Of a DNA stretch of 64,000 nt, positions 27,556 to 36,326 are shown piece by piece (the first letter of the stretch is position 1; each line of letters begins with the position of its first letter). Source of the stretch: Bin87 sp965221295 (lineage in GTDB: Bacteria; Chloroflexota; Dehalococcoidia; Lucifugimonadales; UBA3495). The translations under genes and the position numbers were made by a program. Under the pieces are notes generated by a model. The model made no database searches. It saw only the letters and a program-made list of their open reading frames with translations, and was not told the DNA's origin. Location of the stretch: assembly GCA_965221295.1 (NCBI GenBank), contig OZ244879.1:2356001-2420000 (forward strand). The letters run 5' to 3'.

Positions 27556-28839
27556 TCACTCCAGGCGCCGAATGCGGGGCAAACCGACCACGGATAGCAA
27601 GTTCAGCCCGGCCAGGACGACGCCGTTGATCAGCAATGCGCCGGGCGCGCCCACGGCGCCGGCTAAGGCGCCGACGCCCACGTGCCCGACCGGGGCGAAC
27701 CCGACGCTCACTACCCAGGCGCCCATGGCGCGTCCACGTTCTTCGTCGGGCGCCAAGTCTTGCATCAGCGCTTTGTACAGGGTATCCACCGCCATGGCGC
27801 AGGCGTTGACGAACAGCAGCACGACCAGGAAGGTGTACAGATTCGAGGTGAGGGAAAACGCCATCAGCCCCACGCCGAAGCCGATGGCGGTGGCAAAGGT
27901 CAACAGCCCCTTTCTGCGAGCGCCGCCCAAACCAGCCAGTAGCCACAGGCCCAACAGGCCTCCCGCCTGCCGAACCGCCGTCATCACGCCCAGCCCGGTG
28001 GGCCCCACGTGCAGCACTTCCTTGGCGAAGACCGGCAGCAGCGTCATGTGGGTGAATCCCAACACTTCTGTGGTCGCCGTGAGCGCCATCAGCGCCAGGA
28101 TCAGTCGATGTTCACGCACCAGGCGGGCGTAGCCGGTCAGGTTTTGCAAGACGGACTCGGTGGAGGCGCGCAGGGAACGACCCGGGTTGGAGATGGCGAC
28201 GGTCGCGGCGGCAGACGCCAGGTAGGCGCCCGCCGAGGCCACAAACTGCCAGCCCGGGCCCACCAGGTCGATGACCGCCCCGGACACCAGCGATCCCACG
28301 ATGCCGCCGCCCTGCATCGCCATGGCTCCCAGCGCCAATCCGTTGAGGGCGTGACCGGAACCCACGATGTCGTAGGTGAAGGTCTGCCGCACGGTGATGG
28401 TGAACGCCATCGCGCTGCCCAACGCCAGCGTCAGGGCGATGATGGTCCACACGGTCGCGATTCCCCAGATGAGGAGCAGCGCCATGACCAGCGCCGCGAC
28501 GGCCGCGCCCGCCGTTCCGATCTGCAAAAGCCGTTTGCGGTCCCACCGGTCTGCGATGGCCCCGGACAGCATCCCCAACACAAAGAAGGGCAGCATCCGC
28601 GCTCCCGCGCCCACGCCCACCATGAACTCTGAGCCGGTCATCTCGAAGATGAGCCACCCCACCGAGACCTGTTCCATGCCCGTGGCCAGGGAATAGCAGA
28701 GCGTGGCCAACCAGAGCAGGCGGAAATCCCGGAAACGCAGCGACGCTGCCCAATTGCCAATAGCCTTCACGATTGACGGATGATACACCCTCGCCAGCCG
28801 GTTTCGCCCGCCATGAACCGCCGGGTTTGCGCGGGACAT
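27556..28839 (-). CDS. MFS transporter, DHA3-like
   Basis: 427 residues with about 12 hydrophobic segments. Starts FRDFRLLWLATL and contains the loop motif GAIADRWDRKRLLQIG, typical of the drug/siderophore exporter-like DHA3 group. ATG 28839 chosen; a TTG three codons upstream and a GTG near KAIGNW are alternatives, and none has a clear ribosome binding site. It is 44 bp upstream of cobQ on the same strand, so it may be cotranscribed with the cobamide genes, but nothing in the protein shows the substrate. Confidence 0.85.
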   Translation of the reverse strand: MSRANPAVHGGRNRLARVYHPSIVKAIGNWAASLRFRDFRLLWLATLCYSLATGMEQVSVGWLIFEMTGSEFMVGVGAGARMLPFFVLGMLSGAIADRWDRKRLLQIGTAGAAVAALVMALLLIWGIATVWTIIALTLALGSAMAFTITVRQTFTYDIVGSGHALNGLALGAMAMQGGGIVGSLVSGAVIDLVGPGWQFVASAGAYLASAAATVAISNPGRSLRASTESVLQNLTGYARLVREHRLILALMALTATTEVLGFTHMTLLPVFAKEVLHVGPTGLGVMTAVRQAGGLLGLWLLAGLGGARRKGLLTFATAIGFGVGLMAFSLTSNLYTFLVVLLFVNACAMAVDTLYKALMQDLAPDEERGRAMGAWVVSVGFAPVGHVGVGALAGAVGAPGALLINGVVLAGLNLLSVVGLPRIRRLE

Positions 28840-28901
28840 TTGGGTCAATTTGGAGCGGCGACATTACGCGGCGAGATCATCGGAAGCGACATCATTACGC
28901 T

Positions 28902-28976
28902 TGGCAGCATTGAGCACGGCAGCATTGCGCACGGCAGCATTGCGCACGGCAGCATTGGGCACGGCAGCATTGGCGA
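28902..28976. repeat. 15-bp tandem repeat, five copies
   Basis: CACGGCAGCATTGCG and close variants repeat five times (28902-28976), with one or two more degenerate copies just before (28861-28900). The array lies 60-140 bp upstream of the MFS start and about 200 bp upstream of the GMC oxidoreductase. The period keeps frames open on both strands (GSIAH on plus, MLPCA on minus), but there is no gene-like context. Confidence 0.9.
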
Positions 28977-29174
28977 GGAATGATTATTGCCACGGTCGTT
29001 GATCGCCGCGACGCCTGCCCTTTTCGCGGCCAGCGCTACCACCATCCTTGCGATCTCCGCCTCATCTTCCTTGGCCTTGCCATTGCGAACGCGGCGTGGC
29101 ACTCTCACCATGGCGAAGTGGGGGCGCGCGCAGCGTCCTGCGGCGAAACGAATAACAGCGGAGATTGGATTCAG

Positions 29175-30701
29175 ATGAAATACGACATCATCATCGTTGG
29201 AGCCGGATCGGCCGGCTGCGTCCTGGCCAACCGATTGTCCGAAGATCCCGCTTGCTCCGTCTTGCTGCTTGAAGCCGGCCCCGACTACCCATTTGACCAA
29301 CTGCCAGCCGAGCTGAAGCACGACCTGAACCAGGCCGCGTCCGAGGAGGGGGCGGCGCACAATTGGTCCTTCGTGGGGCGCTCCACGCCTCAGAACCCGC
29401 GTTTGTTGCACGTCGCGCGGGGCCGAGTGACCGGGGGCAGCAGCGCCATCAACCACCAGATTCTGCTGCGCGGGGCGCCCGAAGACTTCGACGGCTGGGC
29501 GAATGCCGGCAACGACCAGTGGAGTTACCAAAGGACGCTGCCCTACTTCCGCCGCCTGGAATCCGACGCCGACATCCACGATGATTTTCACGGCGCCGAC
29601 GGCCCCATCCCCGTTTGGCGACACCCGCGTGAGAACTGGCTGCCGCTACAGGCCGCCTTCTACCAAGCTTGCCGCGACGCCGGATTCCCCGATGACCCGG
29701 ATATGAACCATCCCGATGCCACTGGGGTTGGTCAGATGCCGCTCAACAACCCCGGCGGCGTCCGCATGAGTTCCGCCATCACCTACCTGGACGCGTGCCG
29801 GCATCGGCTCAACCTAACGATCCGGCCCAACGTAACGGCCCATCGGATCCGCTTCGACGGCAACCGGGCCACGGGCGTAGCGGTAGAGAGCGACGGCGAG
29901 CGCTTCGTCGTTGAGGGCCAACAGATCATACTCAGCGCCGGGGCCATCGCGTCTCCACAGTTGCTGATGCTATCGGGCGTAGGGCCGGCCGACCACCTGC
30001 GATCAGTTGGGATAGAGCCGATTCACGACCTGCCCGGCGTGGGACGAGGCATGAAAAATCACCCGTCGGTGTCCATCGTGTTCCGCTCCCAGCCCGGCCA
30101 CCGCCTGGCGCCCGACGCGGCCCGCAACCAGGTTGGCCTGCGTTTCACCGCCACCGGGTCCGATCAACGCAACGACATCCAGGTGCAGCCCACCACGTCG
30201 TACCCGGAGAGCCGGGACGCGCCGAACATCAGGGTCGGCTGCCGACTGGAATACCCGTACAGTGAAGGCCGGCTGACCCTGGCCTCGGCCGACGTGTGCG
30301 ACCAACCCAACCTAGATTTCCGGTTCCTCACCGACCCGCGCGACACCGAGCGGTTCCGAGACGCCGTGCGCCGGGCCTGCGCCATCTTCGAGCATCCAGC
30401 GTTCGCCGACCTGCTGGCCGAACGAATATCGCCCTCTGATGCGGACCTGGCCAATGACGACGCGCTGGACGCCTGGCTTCAGCAGAACGCGGGAATCGCC
30501 GGCCACGCCTCCGTCACCTGCAAGATGGGGCCAACGTCAGACCCCATGGCCGTGGTGGACCAGTACTGCAACGTCCACGGCCTGCGCAACCTGCGGGTCA
30601 TCGACGCGGCGGCAATGCCGGACATAGTGCGCGCCAACACCAACGCGACCATTATGATGATGGCGGAGCGAGCGGCAGAGTTCGTGCAGGAGGGGCGGTA
30701 G
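29175..30701 (+). CDS. GMC-family FAD oxidoreductase (choline dehydrogenase-like)
   Basis: 508 residues from ATG 29175 (MKYDIIIVGAGSAGCVLANR, the FAD-binding dinucleotide fold). GMC signature 1 region GRVTGGSSAINHQ, signature 2 SAGAIASPQLLMLSGVGP, and C-terminal GHASVTCKMG with the catalytic His then VIDAAAMPDIV. Oxidises an alcohol; substrate not predictable. The frame is open to 28980 upstream but the extra residues are not family-like. Soluble, no signal peptide. Confidence 0.93.
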   Translation: MKYDIIIVGAGSAGCVLANRLSEDPACSVLLLEAGPDYPFDQLPAELKHDLNQAASEEGAAHNWSFVGRSTPQNPRLLHVARGRVTGGSSAINHQILLRGAPEDFDGWANAGNDQWSYQRTLPYFRRLESDADIHDDFHGADGPIPVWRHPRENWLPLQAAFYQACRDAGFPDDPDMNHPDATGVGQMPLNNPGGVRMSSAITYLDACRHRLNLTIRPNVTAHRIRFDGNRATGVAVESDGERFVVEGQQIILSAGAIASPQLLMLSGVGPADHLRSVGIEPIHDLPGVGRGMKNHPSVSIVFRSQPGHRLAPDAARNQVGLRFTATGSDQRNDIQVQPTTSYPESRDAPNIRVGCRLEYPYSEGRLTLASADVCDQPNLDFRFLTDPRDTERFRDAVRRACAIFEHPAFADLLAERISPSDADLANDDALDAWLQQNAGIAGHASVTCKMGPTSDPMAVVDQYCNVHGLRNLRVIDAAAMPDIVRANTNATIMMMAERAAEFVQEGR

Positions 30702-30837
30702 GGGGCGCCGAATGGCATACCGACTTACCGGCGTGTCCGGTCTCGCGTGAATGTGGGATGTACAATGGAGATGCAAAACTGACAGAACAACGCTAGCCCT
30801 GCGCCGGCATACGGCCACTCGATTCGGAGAAACCGAA

Positions 30838-31758
30838 ATGCTCACGCACCTGAAATTAGAACGTGAAACGCTGCTGGAGCACGGGGAGATCATCCTGGCG
30901 CTGGACGAATTGGTGGGCTTGTCGACCATGCGGGTGGCGGTTCACGACAAATTCATTGCCAGCCTACACGAGAACTGGCGGTTGGCGGGCGATGAATTCA
31001 CCGCTTACTATTTTGTTGCCGCCTGCTTCATCGCCCAACGGGCGTGTCACACCGCGCAGGCCATCGCGTTGCTCCTTCGGCACGGCTTTGCCGTGCAGGC
31101 ATTTGAGCTCTGGAGAACATTGTTCAACCTCGACCTGACGCTCGCGCAACTATCGTCCGACGATGACGACGATAACGACGATAACAAGGACCCCGCTGAG
31201 CGATACCTCAGCGCAGCCCTCAAAAAAGAAGACGCCGCGGAGCGATACTTCAGCGCAGCCCTCGCCGAAGTGCACGAATTGGACCGAGAAGCGGCGGAAT
31301 TGGGGTACGATGACGCCAAACTGGTGGATGAACCCTACAGCCAGCGGTTGAGCGAACTGTTCGATCAACTGTTGCAGCGATTGGGGAACAAATTCCGGAA
31401 GAGGGACGGGTGGCAAGATCCGAAAGCGCGAGACAACACCAAAAAACAGGCGCGTCAAGCAGGCATCTTGGATCTCTACGTTTTCTATCAAAGGGCCAGC
31501 AAATCGCAGCACGGCGCTCCAGCGAGTATGTTTGTGAGGGCCGCATCGGACCCAGAATTCAGGCCGGACCCTCTGGAACATTCTGTAGATGGTGTGCCGT
31601 TCCAATGTTTCCTGACTGCCTTGTTGTTGGACAAAATCGTCTCCAAATTCTGCGGTGCCACGAACGAAGTTCCGATCCATGAGGAACCGCAGTGGTCGAG
31701 ACAGAGCGGGCAACTGGTGTTTGAAATTCATCATCTTTGCGGTGATGACTCGGCCTAG
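30838..31758 (+). CDS. DUF5677-like protein, possibly truncated by an amber codon
   Basis: 306 residues from ATG 30838 with GGAGAAA just upstream. The helical segment HTAQAIALLLRHGFAVQAFE and the following WRTLFNLDL resemble DUF5677, a family of unknown function. A low-complexity acidic stretch (SSDDDDDNDDNKDP) and a duplicated AERYxSAAL segment (31195-31260) interrupt the middle and look like replication-slippage insertions. The TAG stop at 31756 is followed in frame by 43 protein-like codons. Family call is tentative. Confidence 0.65.
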   Translation: MLTHLKLERETLLEHGEIILALDELVGLSTMRVAVHDKFIASLHENWRLAGDEFTAYYFVAACFIAQRACHTAQAIALLLRHGFAVQAFELWRTLFNLDLTLAQLSSDDDDDNDDNKDPAERYLSAALKKEDAAERYFSAALAEVHELDREAAELGYDDAKLVDEPYSQRLSELFDQLLQRLGNKFRKRDGWQDPKARDNTKKQARQAGILDLYVFYQRASKSQHGAPASMFVRAASDPEFRPDPLEHSVDGVPFQCFLTALLLDKIVSKFCGATNEVPIHEEPQWSRQSGQLVFEIHHLCGDDSA

Positions 31759-31890
31759 AAAGAAACCGCCATTTGGCCCCATGACGGTGAGTTTGCCCCC
31801 GGAGTGGACCCAGGTGACCTGAAAGCGATCCTTGAGGAGGAAGACATTCAAGCGTTCCTAGACCTTTCGGGTGGGCGTGGCGAGTGAGCC
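31759..31890 (+). other. In-frame continuation after the amber stop
   Basis: In the same frame as the preceding gene, 43 sense codons follow the TAG before TGA at 31885-31887. The translation is protein-like (WPHDGEFAPGVDPGDL, then AILEEEDIQAFLDL) and has no start codon of its own. It may be the severed C-terminus of the DUF5677-like protein or a remnant of another gene. Confidence 0.5.
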
Positions 31891-31972
31891 TGCGCTGCGG
31901 AGGGGAGGGAGATTGCCGCGTTCCGTAGCTGCTCCCCATAAGGAGAGGAACGAAATGGCCGCCACCTGATCT

Positions 31973-32545
31973 GTCATTGCGAGGAGCGACAGCGACGTGG
32001 CAATCTCGAAGTTTGGGCGAACGGCCGTTGGTTGCGGTCTTCGAGATTGCCACGGCCTTCGGCCTCTCAATGACAGTTCGGATGATTGGTTGCGGTCTTC
32101 GAGATTGACACGGCCTTCGGCCTCTCAATGACAGTTCGGATGATTGGTTGCCGTCTTCGAGATTGCCACGGCCTTCGGCCTCGCAATGACAGTTCGGGCG
32201 GTTGGTTGTGGTCTTCGAGATTGCCACAGCCTTTGGCCTCGCAATGACAGTTCGGATGTTTGGTTGCCGTCTTCGAGATTGCCACGGCCTCCGGCCTCGC
32301 AATGACAGTTCGGATGGTTGGATGCCGTCTTCGAGATTGCCACGGCCTGTGGGCTCGCAATGACAGTTCGGATGGTTGGGTGCTGTCTTCGAGATTGCCA
32401 CAGCCTCCGGCCTCGCAATGACAGTTCGGATGGTTGGGTGTGGTCTGCGAGATTGCCACAGCCTCCGGGCTCGCAATGACAGTTCGGACGGTTGGTTGCC
32501 GTCTTCGAGATTGCCACGGCCTCCGGCCTCGCAATGACAGTTCTG
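31973..32545. repeat. 58-bp tandem repeat, nine copies, with an inverted head unit
   Basis: The TGACAG marker recurs at 32071, 32129, 32187, 32245, 32303, 32361, 32419, 32477 and 32535, exactly 58 bp apart. Each unit has CGAGATTGCCACGGCC, a CTTCGGCCTCGCAATGACAG core and a GTTCGGATGGTTGG spacer. At 31973 an inverted half unit (CTGTCATTGCGAGGAGCGAC) opens the array. Because 58 is not divisible by 3, all frames repeat with a 58-codon period, which yields several long false proteins on the minus strand. Same core as 1-325 and 37150-37990. Confidence 0.95.
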
Positions 32546-32654
32546 ACGGAGTGGGTACGCGCTGTGTCTTCCTTCCAGCGTTGACACGGCGCGGTGGCCT
32601 TCGTACACTGCGGCTCGCTACCACTTTGCATCGTATCGCAGGAGGACGCCGGCC

Positions 32655-34019
32655 ATGCCTGCCCCAGACCTTGCCGACCTCTTCGCCCAGGTTGACGCCG
32701 CTCAGGACGACATCATCGCGTTGGAGCAGGCGCTGGTCAGGATCCCATCGGTCAATACCGGGTTCATGCCCACGGGCGACGAAACGCCAGTTTGTGAACT
32801 TGCCCGTGACTTCCTGGCCCGGGACGGCGTCGCGTCGGAGATTTTGGAGTCAGCGCCCAATCGGGGCAACCTGATCGCCCGCGTTGAGGGGCGTTCCGGC
32901 AACGCCGGCCTCATGTTCATGTCGCACACCGACGTGGTGCCGGTGGAGGATCCCAACGAGTGGCGGTTCGATCCCTTCAGCGCCACCGTCGCCGACGGCC
33001 GCATTTTCGGAAGGGGCGCCTCCGATTGCAAGGGCCTGCTCACCGCGCAGCTCATGGCGATCCGCATCCTGCGGCGGAACGACATCCCGCTGCGGGATAG
33101 CCTGATCCTGGCCGCTGGCGCCGATGAGGAACACGGCGGACGCTACGGCTTCGGTTGGCTGGCCGACCACCACCCGGAAAAGCTGGCCGCGCCCTACGCG
33201 GTCAACGAAGGCGGCGGAACTCCGATTCCCGCCGCTGGCGCCCTCACGTACATCCTGGGCGTTGGCGAAAAGGGCCGTCTCCAGGTGGAGATCGACTTCA
33301 AGGGAACCAGTTCCCACGCCTCCCTCCCCTGGCAGGGAACCAACGCGCTGTATCGCCTGAACCGGGCGCTGTCATCCATCGAGGGCTACGAGGCCGACCG
33401 GGACACTTCCACCGGCATCTTCGACCATCTCTCTACCTTCGCCATCGAGCATAAACCCTCGGCGGAGAACGTGGACGACATCATTGACGAAATCCAGCCA
33501 GAGAACCCGCGTTTCGCGTCCATGCTGCGCGCCCTTTCGCGCATGACCCTGACGCCCACCATGGTGCGCGGCGGAATCAAGTCCAACAGCGTCCCAGAGT
33601 CCATCCGGCTGACCTGCGACGTTCGCACCCTGCCACACCAGGACGAGGAGTACGTCCGCGCCCAGCTGGACGACGTGCTGGCCGACATTCCCGGAGTCAG
33701 CTACGAGATCGACTACATGGCCCGCCCCAACTCGTCGCCCTTCGACTCACCATTGGCCGACAGCATCCGCTCGGTGACCGCCCAGGCGCTGGAGCGTGGC
33801 GACATCCAGTGGGTTCCGGCCATCAGCAACGGTTTCACGGACTCTCGATTCACGCGGCCGCTGGGCGCCGTCACCTATGGGTTCTCCGGGTCCCACCCGG
33901 ATGACGACCCGATGCTCAACTTCACCCACGGCGCCAATGAGTCCGTTGGCATCAAGAGCCTGGTCAGCGGTACCAAGATCATGCTGGGCCTCATCGTAGA
34001 CATGCTGGCCGAGAAGTGA
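32655..34019 (+). CDS. M20-family metallopeptidase/deacylase (ArgE/DapE-like)
   Basis: 454 residues; AGGAGG precedes ATG 32655. The dinuclear zinc site is recognisable: His in MFMSHTDVVP, Asp in GRGASDCKG, catalytic Glu pair in AGADEEHGG, and the C-terminal His in GFSGSHPDDD / NFTHGANE. The dimerisation domain with SSHASLPWQG lies in the middle. Hydrolyses an amide or peptide bond of a small substrate. It sits right after a repeat array and heads a plus-strand run with a hydratase and a PLP enzyme. Confidence 0.92.
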   Translation: MPAPDLADLFAQVDAAQDDIIALEQALVRIPSVNTGFMPTGDETPVCELARDFLARDGVASEILESAPNRGNLIARVEGRSGNAGLMFMSHTDVVPVEDPNEWRFDPFSATVADGRIFGRGASDCKGLLTAQLMAIRILRRNDIPLRDSLILAAGADEEHGGRYGFGWLADHHPEKLAAPYAVNEGGGTPIPAAGALTYILGVGEKGRLQVEIDFKGTSSHASLPWQGTNALYRLNRALSSIEGYEADRDTSTGIFDHLSTFAIEHKPSAENVDDIIDEIQPENPRFASMLRALSRMTLTPTMVRGGIKSNSVPESIRLTCDVRTLPHQDEEYVRAQLDDVLADIPGVSYEIDYMARPNSSPFDSPLADSIRSVTAQALERGDIQWVPAISNGFTDSRFTRPLGAVTYGFSGSHPDDDPMLNFTHGANESVGIKSLVSGTKIMLGLIVDMLAEK

Positions 34020-34129
34020 GGCAGCAGGAGCTTGATCAGGGCGCGCGAGAAGGCGCTCGCTGCTAATCTCCATCCGCATTCTTCGTCGAGGTAGCCGCAG
34101 GAACCCAAAGCCGTAAACGAACTAGCGCC

Positions 34130-34927
34130 ATGCCGTATCAGAACCTGACCCTGGAACGCGACGGGATCGTCGCGGTCGTCACCCTCAATCGGCCCGAAAA
34201 GCTGAATGCCATTGACCGCGATTTGCATCTGGAGATGATGGCCGCCTGCGACGAACTCCGCGATGACGACGGGATCCGCGTGGTCATTTTCACCGGAGCG
34301 GGTCGCGGCTTCTGCTCGGGCGCCGACCTCACTGCCGATCGTTCCCGCAGCGAGCAGCCCTCGCGTGCCGAGCGACTGGACGAATACAACTGGGTGGGAC
34401 GCCAGGCCGTCATGATCCACCGGGAACTGGATAAGCCCACCATCGCCGCCGTCAACGGCGTGGCCGCCGGCGCCGGCATGGGTCTGGCGCTGGCCTGCGA
34501 CATGCGGGTGGGCTGCGAGAACACCCGCTTCAGGACGGTATTCATAGAACGGAGCCTCAGCCCGGACTCCGGCCTCTCCTACTTCCTGCCGCGCATCGTT
34601 GGCGCCAGCCGCGCCATGGACCTGGTGTTCACCAGCCGCGACGTTGACGCCGATGAAGCCTGGCGATTGGGCCTACTGGATCGCATGAGCGCCGCGGAAT
34701 CGCTGCTTGACGACGCCAAGGCGCTGGCCAACCAGATCGCGTTCTGGCCTCCCGTGGCGATGCAGATGGCCCGTCGCGCCATGCACCGGAGCCTCGGCGC
34801 CGACCTGGACGACCAGTTGCGCTATGAGACCCACAGCATCGTATTCGCGCGCCGGGCGCCTCATGATGTCGCAGAAGCCGCCGCGTCTTTCCGCGAACGC
34901 CGGCCGCCCACGTTCACCGGCGAATGA
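34130..34927 (+). CDS. Enoyl-CoA hydratase/isomerase
   Basis: 265 residues of the crotonase family. NRPEKLNAID, FTGAGRGFCSGADL (first oxyanion-hole segment) and NGVAAGAGMGLALACDMR (second) are present, followed by RTVFIERSLSPDSGLSYFLPR where the hydratase Glu positions would fall. The exact reaction within the superfamily is open. 110 bp after the M20 gene and 49 bp before the PLP enzyme. Confidence 0.93.
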   Translation: MPYQNLTLERDGIVAVVTLNRPEKLNAIDRDLHLEMMAACDELRDDDGIRVVIFTGAGRGFCSGADLTADRSRSEQPSRAERLDEYNWVGRQAVMIHRELDKPTIAAVNGVAAGAGMGLALACDMRVGCENTRFRTVFIERSLSPDSGLSYFLPRIVGASRAMDLVFTSRDVDADEAWRLGLLDRMSAAESLLDDAKALANQIAFWPPVAMQMARRAMHRSLGADLDDQLRYETHSIVFARRAPHDVAEAAASFRERRPPTFTGE

Positions 34928-34976
34928 AACGGCTGGCGCACCGGCGATAACCACCCTCGCCCACAGGAGCTGAACC

Positions 34977-36125
34977 ATGACCACCGCCGATTGGGGAAAC
35001 ATCTACAAGGAACTGGGCGCCAAACCGGTCATCAACGCCACCGGCAGCGTCACCATGCTGGGCGGCTCCACGCCGATCCCCGAGGTCAGGGAGGCGATGG
35101 CCCAGGCCGACGGCGCCTACATCCCCCTGATGGAGCTACAGGAAGCGGCGGGCGCCGCGATTGCGCGAATGGCCAACGTGCCCGCCGCGTATATCACCTC
35201 CGGCGCTGGGTCCGCCCTGATGCTGGCCACCGCGGCCGCCATGGCCGGCGACGACGATGATCGCATCCAACAACTGCCCAACACCGCCGGCATGAAGCAC
35301 GAAATCCTGATTCAAACGCGGCAGCGCTACTGGTACGACCGCTGCCTGGAGCTGGCCGGGGCCAAGCTGGTCATGTTCGGTTCCGAGGAACGAACCACGC
35401 CCGAAGACCTGGAACAAGCCATCGGCCCCAACACCGCCGCGGTGCACTACTACGCCGTCGAGCAGGAGTACGATCCCGACGCGCTGTCGCTGGAGGACAC
35501 CATCGCCATCGCTCACGCCCACGACGTGCCGGTTACGGTGGACGCCGCCGGCCAGATCTATCCCCTGGAGAACTTCGGCAAGTACGTCCGCATGGGCGCC
35601 GATTTCCAGTGCATCGCCGCCAAGTACCTGGGGTCGCCGCAGTCCACGGGTCTGGCGCTGGGCTCCGAGGAGATGATCCGCAAGATTGGCCTGCAAGCCT
35701 TCGCCAGCTACGAGGGCCGGCGCGTGCGCGGCGTGGGTCGCCCCCAGAAGGTTGACCGCCAGGAGATGATCGGCGCCGTGGCCGCCGTCCGACACTGGAT
35801 GACCATGAACCACGAGGATCGGCTGGCCGACGCGGAACGCCGCACGCGGGCCATACTGGACGCCGTGGCCGGTGTCTCGGGCCTACGCGCCGAGCTGATC
35901 GACAACATAATCGGCCACCAACCCTATGGACTAAACTTGTGGGTTGATTCCGATGTCGCCGGCTTCGACATCTACGACCTGCGGGACCGGCTCAAGGACG
36001 GCGACCCGCCCATCTGGACGCGGGTGCGGGACGGCGAGGACTTCATCACCATCCACATGTTCGGCCTCAACCCCGGCGAGGAAATCACCGTGGGCGAACG
36101 CATAGCGGCGCTGTTCGCCCAGTAA
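34977..36125 (+). CDS. SelA-like PLP-dependent enzyme (aminotransferase class V fold)
   Basis: 382 residues with AGGAG upstream of ATG 34977. The N-terminal KPVINATGSVTMLGGST and ITSGAGSALMLA match the SelA / D-glucosaminate-6-P ammonia-lyase group. The PLP Lys is expected at 216 in IAAKYLGSPQSTG, and Asp189 in VDAAGQ contacts the cofactor nitrogen. No selenium genes or tRNA-Sec are seen, so a small-molecule lyase or racemase role is more likely than selenium transfer. Confidence 0.8.
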   Translation: MTTADWGNIYKELGAKPVINATGSVTMLGGSTPIPEVREAMAQADGAYIPLMELQEAAGAAIARMANVPAAYITSGAGSALMLATAAAMAGDDDDRIQQLPNTAGMKHEILIQTRQRYWYDRCLELAGAKLVMFGSEERTTPEDLEQAIGPNTAAVHYYAVEQEYDPDALSLEDTIAIAHAHDVPVTVDAAGQIYPLENFGKYVRMGADFQCIAAKYLGSPQSTGLALGSEEMIRKIGLQAFASYEGRRVRGVGRPQKVDRQEMIGAVAAVRHWMTMNHEDRLADAERRTRAILDAVAGVSGLRAELIDNIIGHQPYGLNLWVDSDVAGFDIYDLRDRLKDGDPPIWTRVRDGEDFITIHMFGLNPGEEITVGERIAALFAQ

Positions 36126-36206
36126 CCCGGCGGCTCGGCGGCCCGACACCGGTCACCGCTGGCGCCCAGCGCCGCGCCTACCGCGACGCCGGCTGACCTG
36201 AATCGA

Positions 36207-36225
36207 ACGGCGCGCAGCGCGCCGT
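36207..36225. terminator. Short perfect hairpin between convergent genes
   Basis: ACGGCGCG (36207-36214), loop CAG, CGCGCCGT (36218-36225): an 8-bp GC stem between the PLP enzyme (plus) and the SDR gene (minus). Suits a bidirectional terminator by position, but there is no T-tract on either side. Confidence 0.4.
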
Positions 36226-36326
36226 ACGGTCCCGCCGCGCCCGGGATGGAATGGGCGAGCGCCGGTGGGCGGATCGCTTGCCGGCATCGACAACACAATG
36301 ACGATTGCCTTGCTACAGGACCTGGA

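Noticed and set aside
25937..27946. Longer cobQ frame of 669 codons
   Set aside because: The upstream 145 codons overlap the MFS gene and lack CobQ similarity; the ATG at 27511 gives the normal family length.
28849..29174. Cobalamin riboswitch upstream of the MFS-cob genes
   Set aside because: No B12 box or related conserved segments seen in this gap, which is largely the 15-bp repeat.
31973..32545. CRISPR array
   Set aside because: Units are contiguous 58-bp copies with no unique spacers, and no cas genes are present.
31559..32631. Long overlapping minus-strand reading frames of up to 349 codons with LRGRRPWQSRR-like repeats
   Set aside because: They are translations of the 58-bp array in its three frames; composition and period match the DNA repeat, and no start region or context supports a gene.
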